From Augochlora pura (lineage: Eukaryota > Arthropoda > Insecta > Hymenoptera > Halictidae): a stretch of 64,000 nucleotides of DNA. The position numbers and the translations under genes are program-made. Shown here one piece after another: positions 35,916-47,752 of the stretch. Location of the stretch: NCBI RefSeq assembly GCF_028453695.1, contig NC_135775.1, positions 868,001 through 932,000 of the forward strand, written 5' to 3'. How positions within the stretch are numbered: the stretch's first letter is position 1; the number at the start of each line of letters is the position of its first letter. The notes under the pieces are model-generated. The model searched no databases. It saw only the letters and a list, made by a program, of their open reading frames with translations, and had not been told where the DNA came from.

Positions 35916-38900
35916 CTGCTTCTATGCTGTCTCCTCCTCATAAAAAAGGGAAGAGAGAGACAGAGCAAGAAAGGGGGGAGAGAGTAAGAGAGAGAGAGAG
36001 CGAGGAGTGGTGGAAACAGCATGGCGAAGGCTACGCATCGTCGGCGATCCGTAACCCTCGATCGTCGAGCTCAAACGTATCGCGCAAGCGAAACATACTT
36101 AACAGATGGTTACATGAGGAACGCATTTGTCTTACAAATCGCGGTTTCGACGTGTCCCTGTGTCTCCTGATACGGAAAAGCTTCATCGATGCTCCTGCTT
36201 GTCGGCCGAGATTTATCGACCAAGCTTTATGGGAATTATTTATCGAGGAACGACGGACCTCCAGCGCCGACTATCTCCTCGTTCACGACCCTGGGCGTCG
36301 TCGTCTGGAACCTGGCAAAAGTTTATGGCCGCATAATACTGCGACGATAACTAGGACTAAATTACTGAATCAATCAATCAATTGTCTTCGTCGTGCCGAA
36401 CTACTAATTGGTCTACTACACCGGTCTACTAATCGTTTAAAATTATCAGTAAGCTCCAATTCTTCGAATGGAAAAGCCTGGTACGGCCGTCTTGACACTG
36501 TCTATAGTAGAAAATATTGCAGATGAAAATTGAGTGAAGTATTTTATGTCAATTGTAAAATTCGGAATGTTTTTACCTAAGAGTAATACAGTATTTAAAA
36601 GAGTTTCTTAGCAGAAATGAACGATAGCTCTAGGTTCCCCTTGTTCAACGAGAAATGCATCTCGCGAGTGGATCGTGGACGCAACTGCAGTCGCATCACG
36701 CATCCTTCGTGCTCCGACACCTCGTCACGAATGAGACTGCATGCTAATCAGGAAACAAACAACGGAGCTGCTCCGACAATGGGTTTCCACACCTGTTTGG
36801 TTGACTGCACAACTATGAAAACATGAAAAATGTTCTCTGGAGGTAACTGAAAAAAATAAATAAGAAATATTTGCATGATGGAAGTTTCGGAATTCTCGAC
36901 TGTTTTCAATGATCGAGAGGTGAACGTAATTCATTTGTAATAAGTTTAATCGTCTTGTGTAAATGATAACGAAGGGTTGTTTAAAGAATTCATTGCTTCC
37001 GGGTGTATCGCAACGAGATGTTATTTTGGTACAGTGACACGGAGCTCTGCTTGGCGTAGAGTTATGTATCTATCAAGGGGGCATAAGTCCTCGTCGCGTG
37101 GTAAGAAAACTGTTCGCCTAGGCCACGGCGATATAAACGGCAGGTGCGCGTGCAGACAGCTCGAGGCGCTTGCCAGTTAACCATGGGGTGGGCAAACGTT
37201 TTTTTTCTGAAAGGGCCGAGTAAGAAGCTGCGGGGATTTACCGTGTCAAAAAGAGGTCACGCCACGCTAAAGCGGACGCAAGTCTTTTTAATCATCTCGT
37301 CAGGCGCAAGATATAATCCGTGCAAATCGTCGCGTCGGTAAAAATCCTCGACTGGCGCGCCCGCAACAGGCATCGGGCCTCTGAGAGAAACAGAAACGTT
37401 CGAATAGTAACCATACTCTTGGAAAGAATTCGTCCAATATCCAGTTGAAAAGAAGTTACGTTATTCAATCGACACACGGAATAAAATCGCATAAGTCTGA
37501 AACGCATTGTTTCTTTAGTACAACAGAAGTGGAATATTAATGTTATATTAATATAACAATGTCATTTTACTTATTCATTTTGTACTAGTTCTCTTCTCTA
37601 TGCACACTAGTCCACAGTAGACAAAGATAACCATTAAACACAAGGTTATACGAGACTCGTGTCATTACAGATCACTGAATTCGTTATAATCTTGACTATG
37701 ATAGTCAAGCTAGCGAAAAGAAAACATCAATGGCTCACCATAGTGTTAACTCTTTCGAACCTAATCATATTTTCCAGTAACGTTTTGTCTTCCTATCGAT
37801 AATAAGTAGTATGTTAGGCATCCTGTATACTGAAAAATTATAAAATGTCATGAAGTAAGTGGTGTATGGATAATCTTGATGCAAATAATTATTAACCTGT
37901 CAACCATGAATAAGGAATTAACTCGTTACTCTTTTTCCACTTAATTCAACCAATAATCCTTTCACTTCATTACGTCATGAAATCCATGCCAACATGTTCT
38001 AAGTTGTATTCAGGTTTATTACATTTTTAACGCGTCTACTTTATTGTTTAAACCCTCATTTTTTATGCGGTAAATCGTATTTGCGAAACACGTGGACACG
38101 TGCCATAAACAAAGCCGAGAAAATTGCAACAAACGAGCGACCACTGTTAAATTTAATAACTGTAAGATTGCAATTCCGGAAGTACGCATTGGCATTGCGC
38201 CAAGCGGTGTGCGCAAGCTATTAACGCGCGGGATCGCTTATCAGTTGCTGAGTCCGCGTTTATTGCGTCGACGATGACCAACCGAGCAACGTCGACGCCG
38301 GTGTTTCTATCCTCGTGCCACCTAGATGCCCCCACGTCTCATAACTCGTCAGATATCGGACATAGATGCGATGAAAGTGATCGCATCCGCAGAAAATGTG
38401 TAAACGCGTATCACATCCGTGATATTGAACTCCCATTGATGATCGAACTTGTATTTGCACACGTAATAATAAGTGGCTATGGAAATGAGCAACACCCGTC
38501 CCCTCCCCTCTTCCCACCTACCGCTCTAGTCGATAAACACCGAAAAGCATAAATATTAATAAAAAAATAAATTGCCTAAAAAAAAAAAACAATAAACCAT
38601 TTTTTTCTATTTCGACATTGAAGATTAATGAGAGAGATACCTTTCTACACGTGGTACTTTCGATGAATTATGTAGATACACTGATAGCGTAGGTGTTTCG
38701 TGTGTGTATGTACCCACGTTTTTGGAGGGAAACGCATGTACGATTGTGTTTGTGACTGAAAAGAGATTGAATGATGGAAGAATATATCGTCGAAACGGTA
38801 TGACACCAGGAAATTCGTAATGTAGCGACAACACTGTCGACAACTTGTGCACCTGTTTTACGACCGTCAACCCTTTTCATCCAAAAAGAATTGTTTCCTA

Positions 38901-39348
38901 TGGGATCTGTAATTATAGGTTACCGGACGTAACAATGAGACACTTGTTCCCGCTCACGTTTCTTTGCGTTTATCGACGAATTTGAACCGATCTGGAGTCA
39001 CAATCCACAGCGCAAACGAATGAGAGAGATAAAATCGTCGAAAAAATTCGAAATATTGGAAGAAATTCAGTGAAAGAAGGAATAATAAATTCGTAAATTT
39101 AACCTGTGAACATTTTAAATATGGTGGAAGGAACGCGTCGGCGGCACAGTGTTGCCAGTACGGAAGTGCTAGATGACGATATTGCCAGGTTTGCTCCCTC
39201 CAAAACTGCGTGTGTATTGGCAGCATTGTTTTTTGGTAGTTTACAAATAAAATGGCCGATATATGAGGCTATTTTGTATGGACAATAAAATATGCAATTC
39301 TGTAAAATTAATGACCATCGGCTGCTCGTGTGTGTATGTCAAAGTATA
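35916..39348. other. Intergenic stretch upstream of the zinc-finger gene
   Basis: A GA-rich run lies at 35945-36000. A 200-codon plus-strand frame follows at 35924-36526 without recognisable content. The rest becomes AT-rich from about 37500, with a palindromic ATATTAAT/ATTAATAT patch near 37530-37560 and a TCCTGTATA word near 37820. No gene recognised. Confidence 0.35.
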
Positions 39349-39640
39349 GGTTCAGTGCCGCGAAATACGCGGAAAGAAGGTGAAGTGTAAGTGAGCGTGT
39401 GGGAGTGCCGTGAGAAGACGGTGGAAGTTGTCGTTCGAGACCCGTGGACGCCGCTGGCTCGTAGACCGAAACGAAAAATCACTCACAGACTCTAATACAT
39501 AGGAAAGTCCAGCGACCACCGTATTTTTTCCATTGGCGCGCGGTGGCGCGGCAACTATACGAAAACTACCGCAGATTTAGGAAAGCTGGTTTACAGCGCA
39601 CAGGCCCCCTCTGCCGCCTGCTCTAATTCTTTCAGCACTC
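39340..39640 (+). promoter_or_regulatory. Probable transcription start and first untranslated exon of the zinc-finger gene
   Basis: GGTTCAGTGCC near 39349 fits the arthropod initiator TCAGT. About 35 bases on is a strong donor (AGT|gtaagtgagc). A strong acceptor (ctctaattctttcag) ends at about 39634. This would place one or more 5' UTR exons upstream of the coding exon. Inferred only from signals. Confidence 0.3.
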
Positions 39641-39958
39641 TCGCCTCACCTCCTGAAACACTGTGCGTGTTCCAAAGCTTGACAAATCAACGCTTGGAAA
39701 CACGTTGTGTACGGAGTTCTTTTATGACACAGATGATTACCTCCGCCAGGTGTTGATCAACCTGCACATGCTATTTCATGCAGGCTGGTTAGCCAGACCA
39801 CTTGGACAATAAGACTGGCAACAATATTATTGTACATTAGTACTGCTCGATACAGATATGATTCCCAATCTTGAAACCCAACGACGAGATACTGGAGTGT
39901 GACGGGTACGTTTATTTAGAACCTTTCAAAATATTTCCCGCCGATCAATTTGTTGTAG

Positions 39959-42320
39959 TGGAGAGAAGTGGTGCAGACAATGCGTTGACAGAGACGGAGG
40001 GGCCAACGAGCACTGCGTCCAGCCAGCCCACCCCCTCCGTTACCCCCCTGTCAAACATGTGCACCACTCCTAGTAACGTAGCCACAGGATTTGGGTATGC
40101 CTGGTCCTTTGGTGGACCGGGTGCTGAAGCCCGGGAAAATGCACAGGGTGAACTCACGACAAATATCAATTACGCAGTGAATAATAATCAAGACCAAGGT
40201 TCCAGTCAAAAAATACAGGTTGACATTAAGCCTCCTAAAATTACCAATAGTACGCATCGTAGACCGATGTTCACAATGAATGAAACCTGTCAGCAGACCC
40301 CCACGACGCACCATGGCCATACAGCTGGAGCTCATAATCAAACGCATGGCACCCTCGTCCGTGTTAAAAAGCATCACGACGTGTTTTCATTAACATGCGA
40401 CAAAGGAGGCTGCAACTGTGATGCGGCACACCCAACACCCGCACCATCGCTTTTTTCAAACGCATTAGTTTTTACCACCTCCGACAAGCATGCCATGAGT
40501 AAGCATTTCATGACTCCCCTCGGACCACTACAACTTACGGCAGAAGAATGCAATGAAATTTTAATGAAGAGAGCAGCAGCTGCTTCGAATCAAGCCAACG
40601 CGAATAATGTGGTAACGAGTCAAACGGACAGTACTGCTCATTTTGGTCATGTTTTGACGCATGTTAATACTACGCAGATAGAAACAAAGGTGAAGCAGCA
40701 GCAAGATATGGGAAGTCAAGTCCGTGTTCCAAAGGAAAGGCCATATTCCTGTTCAGAATGTGGGAAGTCTTTTCTTCTTAAACACCACCTTACAACGCAT
40801 GCGAGGGTACACACAGGGGAACGACCTCATGTTTGCGTTCATTGTGGCAAGAGTTTTGCTCACAAACACTGTCTTCATACTCACCTACTCCTTCATAGTG
40901 CAGATCGACCGTACCAATGTCGGGAATGTAAAAAGTCTTTTACATTAAAGCATCACCTTGTAACGCACACAAGAGTACACACGAGAGATCGACCATTCAT
41001 TTGTCAAGAGTGTGGAAGATCATTTCCTCTAAAACGTCATCTGGTGACTCATAGTAAATTCCATTCGGGAGAGAGACCATTTGTTTGCGAAGAGTGTGGA
41101 GAATCGTTTTCGCAAAAGGATCACCTCACAATGCATTCGCGCTTCCATGGCAGTTTACATCCCTTCGTTTGTCATGATTGTGGTGCAACCTTCCAGAGAA
41201 AGTTTGAATTAGTGAATCATGGTCGTTTGCATGGCAGAGTTCCACATTCGTGTACTGTTTGTGGAAAGGAATTCCTTCAGAAAAGAACACTGTTGGCGCA
41301 CATGCGTTTGCACACAGGAGAAACTCCGTTCGCGTGTACCGTCTGTGGGGAAGCATTTCCTAGGAAATCCGACCTTGTTGCCCATTCTAAGATTCATAAC
41401 AATAACACGAATACGGACGAGAAATCCCTTATGTGCAGGTAAGATAAATACAAAATGATATAGAATCTTGAAAATCTTCTGTACATGTTACAATTTTCTC
41501 ATATGTTTATGCTGTTGACTGTTCTAGGGAATGTGGATTGGACTTCTCGAATCGAGAAGCCCTCACTCTGCACTTAAGGTTACACTCTGGTGATCGAACA
41601 CTTGTTACTGACCTTTGTGGATTAGCGGCCGCCTTCCAGCAAACTCCTGGGCACTTCCTTACTCCTAACACGTCGACGACACATCAGGTACAACATCTAA
41701 TAGCCTAAAACGCAGAATACGCACGTTACAGTCTCTGGGTTTATAGATGAATGGTCCCATTGGAACACCCGGTGTCAGCCATATGCACGGTGCAACGCAA
41801 ACATCACCACCAGTGGGTACAGGTCCGAAACCAAAACCGCACATTTGTCCCGATTGCGGTCGTGGGTTCGCACAGAAACACGGTTTGTCGCAGCATCAAC
41901 GGCGTCACACGGACGGCAGTTGCCACATAAGATCGCACGTGTGCGATAAGTGTGGCAAAGCCTTCTACCAAAAGAATCATTTGCTACTACATCAACGCCA
42001 GCACATGGATCCTCCGCCGAGTATACTTCGGCAACAACAGAGGCAAGCTGCTCAGGCTGCCGCTCAACAGGCACAGCAGCAGCAGCAACAGCAGCAGCAA
42101 GCGCAACAACAACAACAGGTGCAACAGCAGCAAGTGCAACAACAGGTTCAGCAACAACAAGTACAACAGCAACAGGTGCAACAACAGCAGCAGCAACAGT
42201 CCCAACAACCGCAACAACAAACGTGTACGGTTGACACAAAAACAATACAGCTACAGGCGATACAACAACAAGTGCAACAAGTTCAACAACAGGTACAGCA
42301 GCAGGTACAACAGCAGGTAC

Positions 42321-42352
<32 letters not shown>

Positions 42353-42400
42353 GCGTGTTCTGTGGACACTAAAGCAATACAGTTAAATGTCACTATGTGA
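39959..42400 (+). CDS. C2H2 zinc-finger protein, eleven fingers, glutamine-rich C-terminus
   Basis: A probable nuclear DNA-binding regulator. Exons: 39959-41438, 41528-41687, 41747-42400, joined in phase. A Ser/Thr/Asn-rich N-terminal region contains HFMTPLGPLQLTAEECNEIL. Eight tandem fingers lie at about 40741-41397 with TGERP-type linkers. Finger nine is built across the first intron (MC at 41430-41436 plus RECGLDFS...HLRLH). Fingers ten and eleven are at about 41845-42003. The tail (42030-42397) is mostly glutamine with two related islands, TCTVDTKTIQLQ and ACSVDTKAIQLN. The start is unresolved: the frame is open back to a TGA at 39859 and has no ATG before 40057. The acceptor gttgtag at 39952-39958 would give exon one, and a preceding exon ending in A would complete ATG-GAG-AGA (about 764 residues in all). 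I cannot assign an orthologue. Confidence 0.85.
42045..42355 (+). repeat. CAG/CAA tract encoding polyglutamine
   Basis: Interrupted CAG and CAA codons with valine and alanine interruptions, in frame within the last zinc-finger exon. Antisense frames over it (41775-42245, 41987-42220) are artefacts of the repeat. Confidence 0.9.
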
Positions 42401-42620
42401 GACGATATAGAAAGTGGGGATTGGTTGATCCCTGGAACAATAGCACTCCCAAATGCGCACCCTGCTGCCACCCTCTGCACGCACTTCTCTTGTACTAACA
42501 TTACACATTAGATATATTTATTATCTCTAGAATCGAATACGAAGTAATCAATTTTATTACAAGAGTATATATACAAAGTATACATATTATATTCTAAATA
42601 TGTAAGGCTTGTAACAAGAA

Positions 42621-42626
42621 AATAAA
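42621..42626 (+). terminator. Poly(A) signal of the zinc-finger gene
   Basis: AATAAA 220 bp after the stop codon. Other AATAAA words follow downstream (for example near 42825 and 43050), so longer 3' UTRs are possible. Confidence 0.4.
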
Positions 42627-44859
42627 AATAACCATATATTAGTGTTTTACATATACTTTATATATCATTTACTCTAGATATGTAAAATGAATCTAAACAA
42701 ATTAGTTGCCTTAATGAGATGACTTTTACTGAATATATTAACTATTGTTTGGTGAACTCTTTTCTTCTTTTTTTTTCATTTACTTTTAATTAGTAGGACA
42801 TCACTTTATAAGAAAACAAATATTAATAAACAAACATAAAACAAAGATTAAGTTTCTTTATGTACTGCTGCTTTGTTGTTATCCTTCATGCTGTGCTTGT
42901 ATGGTGAAAAAAAAAAACGAGAGAAACGATTGACCGTGTGAGTGATTGGGTAAAAATGAGTTCTATGTAGAATGATTTAAGAATGGAGGGAGAGGGTGGC
43001 AGACGCGGCGCATTTACGGAGCATTTGAAAAATTATAGGTCTGCCCAATAAAAGAGAAATGGAGCCTTGAAATTATATGTTTTACGTTAACAAGATTCGT
43101 GCAATTTGTTTGACAACTTTTAGACAATTAAGAGCGCGCAGAAGATTTACAAAATTTTCTATTCCACTAAACGGATATCGAGTGTACATTCGGGTGCAGG
43201 AAAGTGGAGCGTTTAGAAATCGAACGATTTACGATTTTATTTTTTAAAAACGTAAAAGAAGTATCTACTCATAAAGTTTAATATGTACAATAACGGAATT
43301 TATAAGTCTTGTTTTAGGTAGTAAATATAAGGAAGCAAAAAAAAGAGGGAAAGAAAACTATCTAATGAAACTAAATTTTTTAATTGTACAAATAGATTTT
43401 CTAGGCGGTCCACGGTTTTTTGCATCGTAACGACTTTTTCTTTTTTGAATTGTTAATACATTTTGATTTTTTTTCTTTTATACGAGCGTTTGTCGTTTCG
43501 ATCTTTCTTATTCTCGCGTTATAGTTTTCTCTGTCCTCGGCAGTGAATTTTTTACTTTATAATACCGAGAGAAACCGACGGATATATGTGTGTGAAAGGC
43601 GTTCACATGTTCTTACAAAATCACTCAGCATAGCGAACTTTTATAATAGTTTTGTCGGAGACATGTAATAGCTAATAGAATTGCGCAAAGAAATGAGAGA
43701 AGTAAAATAAAGGTAGCCTTCCTATATAGTTTTAACACATATACAGATTTTTTTCCGAACGGAAACTACATATGTATAGAGATGCGTTCCCAATTTACAT
43801 ATAAGTCGTTTACACGTAACGAGAAATCTCTCGTAAAAAAAGGAGACAAAAATAATGTTTCAGGATGAAATATTACAAGACGAGCTTCAACGTGCCTTTC
43901 TTCTTATTCTCACGATTAAAATATCCGACCTACCCTGAAAATGGATATGTATATAAGTTCATGGACTTCGCGATTAATTAACATTCCTCTTCAATTTAGA
44001 AGTCAAACTTTAAGCCAACTTTTATTACAGCTATCAAGTGACTGATTAATACAGTAATACCTCATTGCTTAACAAAAGCAGAATTATTTTTAATCCATGC
44101 CCGGAACGATTCAGATTTTTACATATTTGTTAACCTTAATTTCTGAGAATTTCCGAGAGTTCATTCATTTCAACAAATTCAAAGTTACCGCCAGAAAATT
44201 CAAATTCAAACAGAGCGTTCGCAATCTTGAGTCACGTTCTCCGTCATTTCAAAGTTCGAAAATCATTTGGTGCGAGCAAGAAAAAAATAAAAAAGTCTTC
44301 AGATAGTTTGTCTGTACAATAGTTATTTATCCGAAGATTTCCGCGGATGTTTCCTGTCCGTTCCGATAGCGTTTGTCGAACGGCTAGCCGGATGGCATTA
44401 TCGCGAAAACCAAGACCCTTGTTTACGGAGCGCCAGCGGGCGAAGTTTCCCGCGCGTTTCGTGTTCATTGTCAGTAACGTAGCAAAGAAGAGAAAAGAAC
44501 ATGGAGAAGGTAATAAGCGGGCTCGCTTGAGTGGGGGGTGGAAGGACTGGTCGAGATGATCAGACCAGTTTCAACTTCTAATACTAAGGGGACTCGAATT
44601 ACTTGCTGGAGTTGCTTTTCTTTTTAATCAACACCCTTGAACGTCTGCCACGCGACCGTGCAATTTGTCACCCTATTTTACAAAGGAAGCGTTAGTTAGA
44701 AAAAGAACTATCCTAGTAACTACATACATAGTTTTATAACCTAACTGAAGCTAACTACTGTAGGTGGCGCGTCGGCCGTTTCTCGACGCTTATCGCAAGC
44801 GCAACAACAACGCAGCTAGAAGCGACCTCTGCCGATGATGTCCGGAGGGAAAACGTCAG
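42627..44859. other. AT-rich 3' UTR and intergenic stretch
   Basis: Low GC with homopolymer A and T runs. No coding frame of substance until GC content rises at about 44340. Part may be an extended 3' UTR of the zinc-finger gene. Confidence 0.4.
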
Positions 44860-45136
44860 CGGCTCGGGCGCATGCGTCCAGGTCAACGTATACCATCCCG
44901 CCTGCGGACGAACCGAAATAAATCGAACGACGCCGAGGCGATCAGCAGTACGGTGCTCGCTGGACGCGGCTGTTTCGCGTTAGTGATGATCAAAACGAGT
45001 CGTCGTGGTCGTTGTTTGCGGCATTTCGCGAAGACGAGGGAACCGTGATCCGGGATCAAAGGCTCGAGGCATCAAAGAGGCCGAGGACACGCGTCGTCGT
45101 TCGTTGCCGCGGCCACGGATGCATATGGAGGTGCGT
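44860..45136 (+). promoter_or_regulatory. CpG-rich promoter-like segment with possible first exon
   Basis: A GGGCGCATGCGTCC box (44868-44881) resembles the NRF-1/Ewg palindrome. It is followed by CpG-dense DNA, a GATCAGCAGT initiator-like word near 44939, and a good donor (ATGGAG|gtgcgt) at 45130/45131. This would suit the 5' exon of a plus-strand gene with a long first intron. No coding exon downstream confirms it. Confidence 0.3.
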
Positions 45137-45901
45137 AAACCCCCTCGATTCGATGCACCCTCTTTTTATGCACGCGCTCTTTTCTTTCCTTTGACAACAT
45201 CGTGTGCACACTAGCCCGAGCTGGTCGTGTCCCTCGAGAATCATTTCGCAAGCAGTCGAGACTTTTCCTTCGCGACAGCTCGCCGACAATCGAAAGTGCA
45301 TCGGGCTCCGTTTACCATGGGCACAACGCGATTGTTTGTCGGAGTTGTCCGTGGCTCGGGACGGGTTTTGTTGTTCGCTAGACCCGTTGATCTCGCGCAC
45401 CAGGCCCAGGGCTGTTGGTTTCTTCGATGTTGCTGTAATTCGCGAGCACAGTCCAAGAAACGCGTCCGTCGTGTTTATCTGTGCCTCGAACGACGCAATA
45501 CATGCTCCGCGATTTTTTCACGACTCGATAACCGAACTGCGACGATTCTATTTGTTTAAACAACCGATTTTTCGGTCGAATCGTGTCACGGATTTTCCGC
45601 GACGGTGACCTCTTCTTCGGGAACAGACGGACGTTTAAAAGTATAGGTGCGCACACGGCATCGGACTTTGTGTACGCTCTCAGCTGACGGGAGCCTGTCA
45701 GCTGCCTTCCACGAGAGAAGATCAGGGCCGTCGCTTCGAGGCGTTACACCCGATTTTTCCCGTTACATCGGTTCCTCTCGATTTTTCACGGCGTTCCCCT
45801 TTCTTTGACGCCAAGCTGCAATTCCGCACCACAATTAGGAGTTTTCCACTTGGTAACAGTGCAAATTTTGCCATATCGAACGGTTCCGTCGTCACGTCCG
45901 C

Positions 45902-45957
45902 ACGTGTGTGTGTGTCTGTGCGCGTGTGTCCGCGCGCGTGTACGTACGTGTGTACAT
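45902..45957. repeat. GT/GC-rich alternating purine-pyrimidine run
   Basis: An imperfect GTGTGTGTCTGTGCGCGTGTG pattern with CGCGCG blocks; alternating dinucleotides of this kind can adopt Z-DNA. Confidence 0.7.
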
Positions 45958-46427
45958 GACCTAAGAGAAACAGGATTCTTTTATTTCATTGGTAATTGCT
46001 AAATCGTGTTAACGACCTTCTCGGATTAGTCGAAGTGGTGTAAATTCCATTCAGATGGAATCGTTTCTGAGGATCTCGATGAAATTTTGTTGAGCTTGTT
46101 TTCAAGTGGCAGCGTTTCCCCGTTCGCTTTTTCCGTAAACAAATTAACGTTTCTTCTCTGTGGCAACATCATCGTAACGCGCATCGTTCGGAACGATTAA
46201 TCTCGCTGATACCTAACCGACAATGTCAACAGATAATGCGTGCTGGCTCGTGTTTTGTACACACTCGCAGCTGATTCAATCTCCGCGTCATAAAAACAAT
46301 CGGGTCTTTAATTATTTTCTAATGCGCGCACCTTCGCGATGCGTTTCTTCGCAGATCGTGCGAGCGACTTCAATCCGTTTAAAAGAAAAACCTTATATAC
46401 GATACGGTCTCGTGTTTGTGCCTTTGT

Positions 46428-46475
46428 CTCTCTCTCTCTCTCTCTCTCTCTTTGTGTGTGTGTGTATGTGTGTGG
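46428..46475. repeat. Compound (CT)n-(GT)n microsatellite
   Basis: About twelve CT units pass directly into GT/GTGTAT units. Confidence 0.85.
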
Positions 46476-46896
46476 TCGCGGCAAGACAGCGGTGGAGAGC
46501 AATTGACGTAACGCTTCTCGTCCGCGTTTTCCGACGGCAAAACCTCGATCGATTTTTCTATCGTAAATATTTGGCGAAGCCAGCACTAACTCGATAAAAT
46601 TGTTTCTGTCCATGGGGAAACGGCTCGCGAACGGTCTATCTATTTTCCTTCCACCTATCGATCGTAATTCGACTACGGTTTCTCGAGTCGGAGCCCGACG
46701 AGCGCCTTTCGAATTTAATAGACCGAGAACACGACGCGTGTGGATGCGCACGGAGCGCGCTTGTTGATGTGTGCAATTCACTTTGAAAGTGACATCCGTC
46801 GTCGTCGTCGTTGTCTTCGTCGCCGTCAGGACGCTTACATGGAAAATTAAATATGCACGACGAGCGACGAAGGACGATGACCCGAATTAACTAAAC

Positions 46897-46922
46897 TCGA
46901 AGCTGCTGCTGCTGCCTGCTGC

Positions 46923-46953
<31 letters not shown>
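46897..46953. repeat. (CTG)n triplet repeat
   Basis: CTGCTG tracts with CCTGCTGCCG interruptions over about 57 bases, ending in CTCCGCG. On the minus strand it would read as a Gln, Ser or Ala run, but no surrounding coding frame supports translation. Confidence 0.8.
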
Positions 46954-46955
<2 letters not shown>

Positions 46956-47724
46956 GCGCTTGGTTCCTCTCCCAGTGTGTGTTTATTTAACTTGCAGTGG
47001 CGTAGAGCGTCGCGCTAGACCAGCGTCCCCCGGGCACTACGAATGTTTGTCACTTGTTTCTCAACCATTGCTGTTACAACACGTGCTTCGCCTACAAAAT
47101 ATCGTCTCGACGTCTCCTGTGTCTTTTTTTCTGTACTCTCTCCTTTTTTTTTTGGTCTTCGGTGAAGACATTTCTGGGGTTTCAAACGTGAACCCTTGTT
47201 CGGTTGCTATGGGCGCGCAGGGAACGCTCATTCGATCGGTGCAGCGCGTGCGATGAACGCCTCTCAGACGTTCAGTGAATACGGTTAATGAACGCGACCA
47301 CGGGATTTCCGTACACGAATTAATTCACATCCGACGAGCACACGCAACTTGTACATCGAGCTGCTCGCAGCTATTTCCAGGTACAGTACCGTAATTAATG
47401 TCGTTCAATTAAGCAGCTTCGGACGGGACATACATTTTTTTTTCCCCGAACGAACGTTTCACGGTTGCCGTTATCATCGCCGTGCATCTCCGGTTCGAAT
47501 TTTACCAAAGGAGAAACCTACGGTAATTAGATCTAATTAGTGGGTAACTGTTATTGGTGTACAAGCGTGTTGTTGCGGTTGGCCGCGTTCCTTTCTTGCG
47601 CGTCGTTTTTCTTCCGTGTCTCCTCGGAAAAACGAAGAAGAGATAACAGCGCGTCTCGTTCGATCTTTAATTAAACCGAATGCTTTGCAAAATTAGTGTC
47701 GACGTCTCTCTGTGTGTGCATTTA

Positions 47725-47752
47725 TGTACGGTGTGTGTGCGCGCGCGCGCCA
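47725..47752. repeat. (GT)n-(GC)n alternating run
   Basis: GTGTGTGTGCGCGCGCGCGCC, a further alternating purine-pyrimidine tract. Confidence 0.7.

Noticed and set aside
35924..36526. 200-codon plus-strand frame
   Set aside because: It begins in a GA-rich low-complexity run and shows no domain. A second plus-strand frame is open over part of it. Frames of this size recur by chance in this window.
41775..42245. Alanine/valine- and leucine-rich antisense frames
   Set aside because: Produced by the CAG/CAA tract of the zinc-finger gene read backwards or in the wrong frame.
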